A program made the translations under genes and the position numbers. Below are positions 1 through 9,766 of a DNA stretch of 64,000 nucleotides, in pieces. This DNA comes from Prorocentrum cordatum. Lineage: Eukaryota; Sar; Dinophyceae; Prorocentrales; Prorocentraceae. The notes beneath the pieces were generated by a model. It was not told where the DNA came from. It worked only from the letters and a program-made list of their open reading frames with translations, and did no database searches. The DNA is taken from assembly GCA_963575745.1 (NCBI GenBank), contig CAUYUJ010008613.1, positions 296,855 to 360,854 of the forward strand, in the 5' to 3' direction. Every line of letters starts with the position of its first letter. The first letter of the stretch is position 1.

Positions 1-2
1 AT

Positions 3-640
3 GCGCTGGCCACCGAGGTGCAGCGCGCGAAATACAGGGGAATCGCGCGCCCGTTCATTTATACTGAGCTCGCGAAGTTCCAGCCGCTTTGCGCGCGCGG
101 CGCGGGCGGCTCTCCCGACGATGACGAGCCCGAGTCGAAAGAGGCGGCCGCGTTGGCCAGAGCGTTCGGACGGGGAACCGCGGCGGAGAGCCAGCCGCTT
201 CTGGCGTGGACGCCATGGCACCAAGCTTACGACGCGTGGAGCGTGGCGGCCGCGGTCACTGATCAGATTTCGTACACGAGCGCCATGGCTCACAAACACG
301 TTGTTCTCCAGGCGAGTCGACATTGGCGCCCGTCCGCTTGCCCAGGTTGCACTGGTTGCCCCCCTGCAGGGACGGAAGGCCCAGGTTGCCTTGGTCTACG
401 ACCGCCTTGTGCGGAGGACGTGGGCCGAGCGTGCCGCCGCCGGCGCGGCAGGCTTCCAGGCCGCAGCTCCGCGCCATGCTTCGGCGCGTTATTCTCGGGC
501 GCGCGTCGGCGCGCAGGTGAACGTTGCGGCACTGTCGCTTGACGTCGGGCTGCTCCGCGCGGCGGAAGCGGAATATGATCGGGCTCTTAAGGCCGCGTCG
601 CCGAATCCCTTGTTCGCGTTGCGCCACCGCTGTCGCGCAG
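3..640 (+). pseudogene. gag-like protein of a DIRS-like retroelement, 5'-truncated and frameshifted
   Basis: The reading frame is open from the window edge (frame 3), giving a protein-like stretch through about base 310 with the run FIYTELAKFQPL. The sensible reading then moves to frame 1, with the segment GRKAQVALVYDRLVRRTWAE and a helical, Ala-rich continuation. The break lies at about 310-345. I infer gag because the segment precedes an RT-RNase H-recombinase series on the same strand. The true N-terminus lies outside the window. No zinc knuckle is visible. It could instead be part of a longer gag-pol fusion. Confidence 0.5.
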
Positions 641-1367
641 GTTGCCGCGCCGGCCGGCTAGGGTGCAGGGAAAAGCGCCGCGGCAGCGCGCGGGCAGAGT
701 GCGAGCGCCGCGAGCGCCGCGGGCGCCGTGGGAGCCGCGGGGGGCGCCGCCGTCACTTCCTGGAAGAACGACCGCGATTCCAGAGCCGACGGGTGGCAGT
801 CCCGATCCTATCGCGGGGATTACAACAAGCGCTCCTGGGATTCGCGAACGGTGTATTCTCCTCAGTAGAAGCCGCGCGCCTGACGCCCGCCGGAGGCACG
901 CGCAGCCCGCGGCGCGCGGCGATGTGCGGGACGCGCGCCAATGAGGACGTGCATCGCGCGCCACGCTGGCACTTGAATAACAACGAATGGGCGCCAACCT
1001 CAGCCACCGTCCCGTGGGACCCGCAGGCGCGCGCGCGCGCGCTGGCAGGAGGGCGCCGCGTTGTTGCCGCGTCGTCCAGGGCTTGGGTGCCAGTCAACAC
1101 TCTCGGTCCGATCGCGACGCGAGGGCCGCCCGCCCGCTGGGCCAGGAGGCGCGCGAACGCCCCCGGCAGGCTCGAGCGCTCGCGCTCGCAAAGCGCAGGA
1201 TGCGATGGGGCCCAGTTTCGCTGCCACATGGGATTATCAGGCGCTGCGCGTTGTGGCGCGCGACGCTCGCGGGCTCGCGCGCCCGGCAGAATGCTGCCTC
1301 GAGTTGCAATGCACGCGGTTGCTCGCTGGCCACTGCCGGCTGCTGTCACCTGCCGTCGCCTGCGTCT
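641..1367. other. GC-rich spacer between gag-like and RT segments
   Basis: Frames stay open on both strands because of very high G+C, but translations are Arg/Ala-rich with no motif. It is probably a decayed linker of the element's polyprotein. Nothing else is supported. Confidence 0.4.
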
Positions 1368-2102
1368 GCTGAGGAAGCGCCTAAGCTCGCCTTTCTTGAA
1401 GAGGTCCTCTCCCGTTCTCACTCCTTCGAGGACAAAGAGGCCTTTGAAAAGGCCGTGGTGGTACCCGGCGATGTTTTGGCGGCGATCGATTGGATTGCTG
1501 CGCGCTCGGAGCGGCAGGTGTGCCGTGAGCGGCGAGCGACTCTCGAGCGAATTCGGGCCAGGGACGCCGAGCTACGCGCCTCTGGAGCGACGGCGGCCTG
1601 GTTCGCGGGCTGCGATGCCCATGTGCGCACAATCGCAGGGTCGATCAACGGCCCTCTTCTCGTCGAACTGCTCGACGAAATCGGGTACGAGGACGCGGCC
1701 TGCGTGGAAGTCTTTCGGCGCGGCGCGCCTCTCGTGGGCCCTCTCCCGTGCACGGGGAACGGGCGTCCGGAATCTTTCCCTGTACCGCTCAGCCTGCCGG
1801 ACTTGGCCGCGGGCGCGGAGCGAGGCAACGCCGCGCTGCTCGGCACGCTCAAGGAGTCTAGCGACTCCGCCGTGAGTCTCACCAAAACTATCGCCGAAGC
1901 GGAGCTCGGCCGAATGAGCCATCCCGCGCCGCTCAGCGCGGTCGAGCTCGACGGTGCGGTTTTGTCGCCGCGGTTCGGCGTCCGGCAGTCGAGAGAGGAC
2001 GGGTCCGAGAAGCTGCGGCTCGTAGATGATATGTCGCGTCTTCCTTTTCTTTTTTTTTTCTTTTTTCGTTTTTGTTTTCTTTTTTTTTTTTTTTCTTTTT
2101 AT

Positions 2103-2154
<52 letters not shown>

Positions 2155-3444
2155 TATCAACGCGGCGTCGCAGCCGACGGAGCGTCTCGGCCATGAAGCC
2201 ATCGACGCTCTGTTTGGCACTTGCAAGGCATTTGTGACGCGCGTGGGCGAAGCGCCCGGGCTCTGGAAGGCGGACATAGACGCCGCGTTCCGGCGCGTGC
2301 CGCTGTTGCCGGAACATCGCGCCCTCGCATGGGTCGCGTTCCTCGTGGGCACATGCGTCTACGTGGCTCAGCACTTCGCCGCCCATTCGGAGCGACTTCC
2401 TCCGTTCACAGCTGGGAGCGCATCGGCGCGATGCTGTCAGCGCTGGGCCGCAGGCTCATTTTCGTCCCCGTCCTCAGATATGTGGACGACTTCTTCTGCC
2501 CCGAACGTAAGAAAGGGCTGCGCGACGCAATGCGACAGTTCGCCGAACTGGTAAGAATCATTCTGGGCCCGAGCGCTGTGGCCGACGGTAAGCTGCTGTT
2601 CGGCAATCCGCTCGGGGTCCTGGGCTTGTCTGTGGCGATTGACGAGCGTGGCCTCGTGTGCTGGCCGCCGCCGGAGAAGCGCGCCCGGTGGCGCGCCGAG
2701 ATCGCTGCTGCTCTTCAAGAGGGCGCGCTCGAGCGCGGGCGCGCGTCCAAGTTGGCAGGCCGCTTCTGTTGGGCTGCCTCCCACACCTTCGGGCGGTTCG
2801 GGCGCGCGCTGCTCCCGCTGTTGTTTGAGCACGCAAGGGCGCGCCATCCTAGTATCCCGGCGCACCTGCGAGTCTGCCTGCAATGGTGGCACGAAGCGCT
2901 CGCCAGAAATTTCACCACGACGCGGGAGTGGAAGGCGCCAGACACCAGGTCTGTCCAATTGCTCTCCGACGCGCGGGGGAATCCAGCTAGAGTGGCCGCG
3001 GTTCTTTTCATTGACGGGCGCATTGTCTTCACAGATGTCGCCCCGCCTGAGCCTCTGCTTCGGCTCTTCAGGGAAAGGCGCGACAATCAAATCGGCGGTC
3101 TGGAGGTGCTCAGCATCGCGCTGGGCCTGGCCACCTATGAGCCGCTCCTGTCGGGCCGATGCGTGAACATCTTTTCGGATAATTCAGGCAGCGAGTGGGC
3201 CGTCCGGTCCGGTGCGGCGAAGCAGTTTGACCACATTTGCCTGGTCCACTCAATCTGGCGCATGGCGCTGGATGCGAATTGCAATCTGCACGTTCAGCGT
3301 GTGGCGTCGGTGGACAACATCGCCGACATGCCGTCGCGCGAGTCATATTCCCTGCTGTATCGCTTGGGGGCGGAGTGGATTCCTCCGGTGCTGGACGATG
3401 CCTGGTTCGATCCGAGCGCGTGGCTTCCTCATCGCCGGCCATGA
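1368..3444 (+). pseudogene. Reverse transcriptase-RNase H of DIRS-like element 1 (broken)
   Basis: This is the pol of a retroelement, copying RNA to DNA and degrading the RNA strand. Frame 3 (1368-2032) carries the N-terminal part and the RT entry motif RFGVRQ...KLRLVDD. A T tract follows, then frame 2 with INAAS and KADIDAAFRRVP (motif A, catalytic Asp). Near base 2385 the frame changes again to frame 1: PFGATSSVHSWERIG (motif B) and RYVDDFF (motif C, canonical YVDD). RNase H follows with LLSDARG, GLEVLSIALGL, IFSDNSGSEW and DNIADMPSRE, giving the D-E-D-D set. The stop is at 3444, 18 bases before the recombinase frame. Two frame changes make it non-functional unless the T tract is spliced out and the second is an assembly error. 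Confidence 0.85.
2033..2154 (+). repeat. T-rich tract inside the RT frame; possible GT-AG intron
   Basis: About 110 bases of almost pure T (a few C, one A and one G) separate RT motifs that are adjacent in homologues: LRLVDD before and INAAS after. The tract ends in TTTAG directly before the resumed coding sequence, and a GT dinucleotide at 2033 could be a donor. The interval of 122 bases would restore the frame exactly. Alternatives are a plain poly-T expansion or an inserted tail. Confidence 0.5.
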
Positions 3445-3462
3445 CCGGATCGGGCGCTGGGC

Positions 3463-5255
3463 GTGCGTGCAATGGATCTGGCCTTCACTCATCGGTCAGG
3501 GTGCGCCCGCCAGGTCGGGCAGGGGTTGGCGTCCTCCCTCGCGCACGTCGCGGTCGCGCTTCGCCTGTGGGCGCGCGAGGGCATCTCTGGTTTGTCGGCG
3601 CACCTGGAGAATGTCATCGGTGTTTGCGCGATGGCGCTGGCTGGATTGCTCGCTCAGCTTCGCGCGGTTTGCCCTGAGGCACGCCCTCTTCCTGTGTTCG
3701 CCGCTGCCGAGCTGCTTGCCGATAACGGCGCCGACGCCGTGAGCGATTTGGTTGGCGTCACCCTGGCAGACTTCAGGGGCGCCGCGGCATTATCTTGCGA
3801 CGCCCGCGAGGTGGTCCGCGCGGCTATCGCGGCAGCCCAGCGCGGCGGCGCGCCAGCCGCACTGGGCAGGGGCAGCGCGGGCGCTTCTCCTGCGCCCGCC
3901 CCGTCGCCCGGGATTGCCCCCAGGTCTGCTTGCGCGTTCCGCGTTCGTCGCGGGCCCCCCCCTTGTCGGCAGTCGCAGGACCGACATCGCGACGCGGTCG
4001 CCCTCGAGCGAATCCGTCTCGTCATCCTCCACGGTGCGCGCGCGAATTTGCGGCATGTCGCTCGCAGCGCTAAACGCGGGCGCCAGGACAGCGGCAGGGC
4101 GCATGCAGCTCCCCCGGAGGACCCCGTGTCCGCGGTCCGGTGGGCGCTCTCAGTCGCTGGGCGCGAGGGTCGGCGTGACATGCGCGGGCCGCGGGCCGAA
4201 GCTGCTCGGGCCAGAGCCCTCATCACCTCCTCGGCGGCCGGTAAAGCGTGGGCGCGCAGGGCCCGGGTGAGCGCTCTCCTGGGCGCATGCCCGCGCTCAT
4301 TGCCCGCGCTCAGCAGCGGGTTCGAGTGCTGGGTTACATTCGCAAGGGGCGGCTTAAAGCGACGGGGGAAGGAACTGCCGCCCACCCTGGAGGGGCTGCT
4401 TCTGTGGTCCACGACCTTCAGGTGCGCCGGGACCTTCAGCAATTATGTGACTTACGTGACGAAGGCGTGCCTCGTGGCATGCCGGCGCGCGCCCGCCTCT
4501 CATCTTCCGGCAACGCGCGCGTCCGCCCGCGGCGGCAGTTGGCGCGCAAGGCCCGTGGAAGTCTTCAGGCACCCGGCGGTTCGCGCCGCTAAGAACGCCA
4601 TCGAGAAGCGTTCGGGCTGGCAGGCGAAGGCGCGAATGGCCCTTCAGGGCCGCGACGTCGCCCGTCTGGTGTCGCACCTGCGCGTCAGTGACGAGGGTCG
4701 CCGTTTCGCCATGTTGTGCCTGGCGGCCTACGCATTCCTCCTTCGGCTACCCTCGGAGGCCCTGCCCGCGGTGCGGGTTGAAGATGGCGCGGCCGCGGCT
4801 TGCGTGGCCTCCGCGTTCGTCGTCGGCGATCAAAAGATCGAGCTGCACCTCTCCAGGTGAAAGAACCGCGAGAGCCGCTCGGTGATGGCACGGCAGTGCT
4901 GGTGCGACGAGTGCGCGGTCACCTGTCCCGTACACGTTCTTGGGGCCTGGCTAGTTGGCGAGCCAGCTCATCAGCCCATCTGGGCTGCGTGGTCCCCAGG
5001 CGCGGCACGTGCTCGGCTGCGCCGCGCGCTGGGCGAAATGGGGCGCCACGACGCGGAATCATTCGGCACTCACGCGTTCAGGCGCGGGCACGCGCAGGAC
5101 ATCGCTGCCAGGGGCGGACCGGTCACCGACCTTCTTCGCGCGGGCGGCTGGCATCAGCCCGCGTGGATGAAATACCTTACGTCTCCCGGCTCGAGCGGCA
5201 GTCGGTCGCGGAAGCCCATTTGGCAGAGTCGTCCAGCGACGATGGCGATGGCTGA
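3463..5255 (+). pseudogene. Tyrosine recombinase of DIRS-like element 1 (one stop, one C-terminal frame change)
   Basis: This is the integrase-like enzyme that inserts the circular element DNA. The N-terminal third is Ala/Arg-rich. The core-binding part includes GLLLWSTTFRCAGTFSNYV. Box I is AFLLRLPSEALPA with the catalytic Arg. Box II is HAFRRGHAQDI (canonical HxxR), followed by LLRAGGWHQPAWMKYL with the Trp and the Tyr nucleophile. A single in-frame TGA (4858-4860) falls in LHLSR*KNRES, where homologues are expected to read Arg (CGA to TGA). A Cys/His cluster, CWCDECAVTCPVH, lies between the boxes. Just after the nucleophile the sensible frame shifts to one ending at 5255 with an acidic tail (SSSDDGDG). 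The gene follows RT-RNase H by 18 bases. Confidence 0.85.
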
Positions 5256-5371
5256 GCACCCCGCGCAGTCTGGTGGTCGTGTCTGCACGGCACACACGTG
5301 GGCGCACCCCGGCACGCGGGGGCAGTGGGTGGCAGCGCCGGGCGTGGCCCGCGGGAGCGCCGTTGCAGTGG

Positions 5372-6032
5372 GTGGTGCTCCCCCACGGGCCCGACCGGCG
5401 TCTGCCCGCTTGGCCTCGGAGAGGCCGCGCGCTGCGGGGCTGATGGGTCGGGTCCGCACCCTCCGCTCCTGGGGGAGGCTTCCTCCTCCCCCCCCCCCCA
5501 GGGCCGTGCGAGGCGAGTGCAAGCGCCAGGATTTGTGGGGTCGGAATAACGAAGTTATTGCTTGGCACAAATCCGCCCGCGCTGTGAACGACCCCGCGGC
5601 TGGCCGCGGGGGCGCCCTCGCTCGGCTGGTCGGCCGCGCGCGGGTCGACCCTCTTCCGCCTCCCGCTCGCGTCGTGTGGTGCAGTGCCGTGCCGTGCTTC
5701 CTCCGCCTGGCACTGGGGCGGGATATAAATACCGTGCCGTGTGTCGGGTTTCGGCCCTCCGCCCTCTGGGGGCTTCGCTCGGCCCATAGAGGCTTCCTTG
5801 CGGCCCATAGTGGCTTCGTTGCGGCCCATAGCGGCCTGCTGCGTTCACGTGCCCAATGGGGCCCTCTCTTCTGGTCCATAGTGACCACGAGCTGTCGTTG
5901 GCCCGCCCTACCCGCCCTGGGGGTGTGGGGGGGGGGTGGTGCTCCCCCACGGGCACCCTCCGCTCCTGGGGGAGGCTTCCTCCTCCCCCCCCCCCAGGGC
6001 CGTGCGAGGCGAGTGCAAGCGCCAGGATTTGT
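5372..6032 (+). repeat. Direct repeat pair 3' of element 1 (possible split-repeat end)
   Basis: The stretch from CACCCTCCGCTCCTGGGGGA to GCCAGGATTTGTG occurs at about 5457-5538 and again at about 5953-6032, with near-identical text. A shared GGTGGTGCTCCCCCACGGGC lies upstream of each copy. Copies in this position behind a recombinase gene are what a B1-A2-B2 terminus would look like, but the left end of the element is outside the window, so this cannot be confirmed. Confidence 0.5.
5761..5844 (+). repeat. 21-bp tandem repeat, 4 units
   Basis: Units begin at 5761, 5782, 5803 and 5824 with consensus GCCCATAGNGGCTTCNTTGCG. The exact spacing of 21 is kept although units differ by several substitutions. 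No function is inferred. Confidence 0.7.
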
Positions 6033-6060
6033 GCCATCTCGCGCAAGTTCCTGAAGCGCT

Positions 6061-6160
6061 CTTTCCGTTCCCGTGCCGGCCCAGGTAACGGAAATGGCGA
6101 GGTACGAGTGATGAACGTTCTGGAGGGGCGAAGCCCTCTATGGAGGAGTGCAGAGGAGGG
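6061..6160 (+). repeat. Dispersed module with CTCTTTCCGTTCCCGTGCCG
   Basis: The segment CGCTCTTTCCGT(T/C)CCGTGCCGGCCCAGG, followed by ACGGAAA...GCGAGGTACGAG and GGGGCGAAGCCCTCT, recurs at 7618-7705 and, in shorter form, at 9789-9817. It links the flanking repeat classes. The halves TTTCCGT and ACGGAAA form an inverted repeat of about 7 bases. Confidence 0.6.
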
Positions 6161-6169
6161 GCGAGGCGC

Positions 6170-6425
6170 GACCAGCTCCGGAGGGCCCCAGACGGCCCAA
6201 GAGGCCCCAAAGATCGACCCAAAACGGCCCCAGAGGCGCCCCAAAGGGGCCCAAAACGGTTCGAGAGGGCCCCCAGACGGGCCCAAGACGGCCGAAGAGG
6301 GCCCCAGAGGCCCCCCAAAGGGGCCGAACAGTCCAAGGGGGCCCCCAGACAGCCCAAAAGGGCCCCAAGACGGCCCAAGAGGGTTCCCAAACGGTACCAC
6401 GAGAGTCCCAAGAGGGCCCCAAGTG
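6170..6425 (+). repeat. GGCCCCAAGA-type degenerate array, copy 1
   Basis: It consists of repeated short units of the type GGCCCCAAGA(C/G/T)G with 11-16 base spacing. The units are related to those at 7845-8318, 9815-10440, 41560-42110, 49690-49795, 51130-51290 and 60690-62060. Open frames across it encode Pro-Lys-Arg-Pro-like repeats and are treated as artefacts. Confidence 0.8.
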
Positions 6426-6489
6426 GCTTTTTTTTTTTATTTTTTTTATTTTTTCCTTTTTTTCTTCTTTTTTCTTTTCTTCCCAAGCG
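6426..6489 (+). repeat. T-rich tract
   Basis: About 55 bases of T broken by single A and C bases, joining the GGCCCCAAGA array to the AGG tract. It resembles the T tract inside the RT gene at 2040-2152. Confidence 0.6.
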
Positions 6490-7075
6490 GGCCCCAGGAG
6501 AGGGAGGAGGAGGAGGAGGAGAGGAGGAGGAGGAGAGGAGGAGGAGGAGGGAGAGAACGAGGAGAACGAGGAGAACGAGGCGAACGAGGAGAACGAGGCG
6601 GACGAGGAGGACGCGGAGGACGAAGGAGGACGAGGAGGACGAGGAGGACGAGGAGGGGACGAGGAGGTGGAAGGAGGAGGAGAGAGTTAGGAGGAGGAGG
6701 AGGAGGAGGAGGGGAGGAGGAGGAGGAGGAGAGAGGAGGGAGATGGAGGAGGAGAGGAGGAGGAGAGGAGGGGGAGGGGGCGGATGGGGGGAGGGGGAGG
6801 GGGAGGAGGGAGGAGGCGGAGGAGGAGGAGGAGGAGGGAGGAGGAGGAGGAGGAGGAGAGGAGGAGTGAGGAGGAGGAGGAGGAGGAGGAGGAGGAGGGT
6901 GCCAAGGGAGGAGGAGAAGGAGGAGGTGAAGAGGAGGAGACAGAGGAGGAGGAGGAGGAGGAGGAGGAGGAGGAGGCGGAGGAAGGGAGGTAGATGGAGG
7001 AGGAGGAGGATGAGGATGAGGAAGAGGAGGTGGAGGAGGAGGAGGAGGAGCAGACCAGGAGAAGGAGGAGGAGGA
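6490..7075 (+). repeat. AGG polypurine tract, about 590 bp
   Basis: Imperfect (AGG)n with AGAACG and GAC interruptions early, then almost pure purine on the plus strand. Open frames in it encode poly-Glu/Arg/Gly and are not taken as genes. Confidence 0.9.
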
Positions 7076-7300
7076 TGATAATTAAATCATAATAATAATC
7101 AGCATGCGAATACGAATACTAATACTACTACTACTAAGAACAAGAATGATGATAATAGAATAATACCAACCATACTGATAATATTAATAATAATATTGAT
7201 ACGAATAATAACAATACGAATAATAACAACAATAGTGATAGTAATAATCATTTTAATCATTACAATAGTAGTATAAATAATAATAATAGTAGGAGGAGGA
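7076..7300. repeat. AT-rich AATA/ATT-type tract
   Basis: Imperfect AATAATA and ATACTA units, in sharp contrast to the GC-rich surroundings. It sits between the AGG tract and the 44-bp array. The second AGG tract ends in a shorter version (about 9165-9195). Confidence 0.7.
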
Positions 7301-7306
7301 GGATAA

Positions 7307-7600
7307 AAGGCTCCCAACTGAGAGCGGTGACGTAGCACGCGCTTACCAGCAAGGCTCCCAAGAGCGAGCGGCGACGCAACAAGCTTTTACCACCAAGGCT
7401 TCCAAGAGCGAGCGGCAACGTAAACATCTCTGGGCACGAGGACTCTGACCAGAGAGCGGTGACGCGACAAGTTCTTCCCAGCCAGGCTCCCAACAGAGAG
7501 CGGTGACGTAACACGCGTTTACCAGCAAGGCTCCCAAGAACGAGCGGTGACGCAACAAACTCTTACCACCAAGGCTCCCAAGAGCGAAGGGTGCCATCAG
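7307..7600 (+). repeat. 44-bp tandem array, about 7 units
   Basis: Units start at 7307, 7351, 7395, (7439, degenerate), 7483, 7527 and 7571, exactly 44 apart. The consensus begins AAGGCTCCCAAGAGCGAGCG and continues GTGACGCAACA...CTTACCACC. The phase is preserved despite divergence, so substitutions rather than indels dominate. The last unit runs into the module GAAGGGTGCCAT. Confidence 0.85.
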
Positions 7601-7845
7601 CCATCTCGGGCAGGTTGAAACGCTCTTTCCGTTTCCGTGCCGGCCCAGGTGACGGAAAGAGCGAGGTACGAGCGAGTGACGTTGAGCAGGGGCGAAGCCC
7701 TCTTTAGGGGGGGTGCAGGGGGGGGTGGAGGCGCGGGCGTGGCGGCTCCACCCCCCCGTGCACCGTGTCCCTTGTATTTTTTCGAGCGAAGCGGCTCCCA
7801 GGCGGCTCCCATGGTCCATTTCTTCATTTTTGTTGGTGAACCCGC
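7587..7845 (+). repeat. Composite module after the 44-bp array
   Basis: It holds GAAGGGTGCCATCAGCCATCTCGGGCAGG and then the CTCTTTCCGTTTCCGTGCCG module, a G-rich run and GGGCGAAGCCCTCTTT. The first half recurs directly after the second 44-bp array (9751-9815). The order array-module-GGCCCCAAGA array is therefore conserved between two sites 2.2 kb apart. Confidence 0.6.
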
Positions 7846-8318
7846 CGGAGGGCCCTAAGACGGCCCAAGAGGGTCCCAAAACTGTTCCAAAAGAGTTTCA
7901 TATGGCCGAAAAGACGGTCCAAGAGAGTCTCGAGACAGCCTCGGAGGCCCTCAAGAGGGCCCCCTGAGAGGGCCTCCAGAGGCCAAAAACATTGATCTCC
8001 CTGGGTTTTTTCGTATGTTTTTGGGGCTCTCCCGTTTTCCGTCACAGAAGGGCCCCAGACGGCCCAAGAGGCCCCAAAGATCGACCCAAAACGGCCCCAG
8101 GGGCGCCCCAAACGGGCCCAAAACGGTTCGAGAGGGCCCCCAGACGGGCCCAAGGCAGCCCAAGAGGCCCCAACTATCGTCCCAAGACGGCCCCAGAGGC
8201 GCCCCAAAGGGGCCCCAAACGGCCCAAGATGGCCCCCAGACGGCCCGAGAGGGCCCCCAGGCGGCTCCGAGAGAGCCGCAAAAGCGCCCCGAGAGGCCCC
8301 AAAGCGGCCCCAAGGGGG
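7846..8318 (+). repeat. GGCCCCAAGA-type array, copy 2
   Basis: Same unit family as at 6170. It is interrupted by a non-array core (about 7985-8045) containing GGGTTTTTTCGTATGTTTTT. Parts of 8048-8200 match 6180-6330 almost word for word (AAAGATCGACCCAAAACGGC), so the two arrays share a recent common source. Confidence 0.8.
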
Positions 8319-9232
8319 GGTGGCAGGAGGAGGAGAGGAGGAGAAGGAGGAGGAAGAGGAGGAGGAGGACGAATAGGAGGACGAAGAGGAGGAGGAGGAG
8401 GAGGAGGTGGAGGAGGAGGAGGAGGAGGAGGAGGAGGGAGGAGGAGGAGAAAGAGGAGGAGGGAGAGAGAAGGAGGAAGAGAGAGTGAAGAGGAAGAGGA
8501 GGAGGAGGAGGAGGAGGAGAGAGGAGGAGGAGGAGGAGGAGGAGGAGGGAGGAGGGAGGAGGAGGAGGAGGAGGAGGAAGGGAGGGAGGAGGAAGGGAGG
8601 AGGAGGAGGAGGAGGAGGACGAGGACGAAGCCAGGGAGAAGGATAATGATAATGAGGTGGAGGAGGAGGAGGAGGAGAGAACGTGAAGGAGGAGGAGGAG
8701 GCGGAGGAGGAGGAGGAAAACGAGGAGAACGAGGGAGGACGAGGCGGAGGAGGAGGGGGAGGAGGAAGAGGATTAGGAGGAGGAGGAGGAGGAGGAGGAG
8801 GAGGAGGAGGAGGAGGGGTGGAGACGAGGCGGAGGAGGAGGAGGAAGAGGATCAGGAGGAGGGGAGGAGGTGAGGATGGAGGAAGGAAGGAATATAGAAG
8901 GAGAGGAGCGGAGGAGAGAGGAGGAGGAGGGGCCAGAGGAGGAGAGGAGAGGAGGAGGAGGAGGAGGAAGAGGAGTGAGAGGAGGTGGAGGAGAAAGAGG
9001 AGGAGGAGGGAAAGGAGTGAGAACGAGGAGGAAAACCAGGAGGTGAAAGAAAAGGACAAGGACGAGGGAGGAGGAGGAAGAGGAGGAGGAGGATCCAGGA
9101 GGAGCAGGCGAAAGAGGGAGGAGGAGGAGGAGCAGCAGACCAGGAGAAGGAGGAGGAGGAGGATAATAACCATAATAATAATGCGAATAATAAGAGGTGG
9201 AGGAGGAGGAGGAGGAGGAGCAAGGCTACCAA
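8319..9232 (+). repeat. AGG polypurine tract, about 900 bp
   Basis: A longer second AGG tract, nearly all purine on the plus strand, with scattered C and T. It ends in a short ATAATAATG stretch and the start of a truncated GCTACCAAGTGAGAGCG unit that resembles the 44-bp repeat. Confidence 0.9.
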
Positions 9233-9354
9233 GTGAGAGCGTTGAATGATGCTGTTCATTATGTGTCCATGGATGCCGTTTCGTCGGAGGTCTCGTGAGT
9301 GACGTTGATGCTGTTGATAATGATGTTGATGTTGTTGGTGGTGATGGTGTTGCT

Positions 9355-9358
9355 GATC

Positions 9359-9424
<66 letters not shown>

Positions 9425-9482
9425 GTGATGGTGATGGTGATGGTGATGGTGATGGTGATGGTGATGGTGATGGTGATGATGA
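9355..9482 (+). repeat. (GAT)n followed by (GGTGAT)n microsatellite
   Basis: Perfect GAT triplets to about 9422, then perfect GGTGAT hexamers to about 9476. Frames give poly-Asp, poly-Met and antisense poly-His, which are artefacts. Looser GAT/GTT repeats flank it from 9300 to 9545. Confidence 0.95.
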
Positions 9483-9602
9483 TGATGCTGATGATGACGC
9501 TGCTGCTGTCGATGATGATGCTGTTGCTCATGATGCTTCGATGACGTCGTCCACGGCGACGATGAGGAGGAGGAAGAGGAGGAGGAAGAGGAGGAGGAAG
9601 CC

Positions 9603-9766
9603 AAGGCTTCCAAGAGCGAACGGTGACGTACACAACTCTCAACACCAAGGTTCCCAAGAACGAGCGGCAACGTAACATTCTCGGAACACCAAGGCTCCCA
9701 AGAGCGAGCGGTGTCGTCACAAACTCTCACCACCAAGGCTCCGAAGAGCGAAGGGTGCCATGAGCC
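9603..9766 (+). repeat. 44-bp tandem array, 4 units
   Basis: Units start at 9603, 9647, 9691 and 9735, again exactly 44 apart, and match the array at 7307. The same GAAGGGTGCCAT exit sequence follows. Confidence 0.85.

Noticed and set aside
1-1875. Continuous 624-codon frame from base 1
   Set aside because: Only a short part (about 330-600) looks like protein; the rest is GC-rich random translation, and the better reading switches frames.
5700-5735. GATATAAATA as a TATA box
   Set aside because: Dinoflagellate promoters are not known to rely on a canonical TATA box, and no gene starts nearby.
6500-9230. Long open frames encoding poly-Glu/Arg/Gly or poly-Ser/Leu/Pro
   Set aside because: They are translations of AGG microsatellite on either strand with no non-repetitive protein part.
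9295-9720. Frames with poly-His, poly-Asp and poly-Met
   Set aside because: Pure GAT/GGTGAT microsatellite read in different frames.
7307-9766. CRISPR-like regular repeats (44 bp)
   Set aside because: Units are contiguous with no unique spacers, and the context is eukaryotic; a tandem minisatellite.
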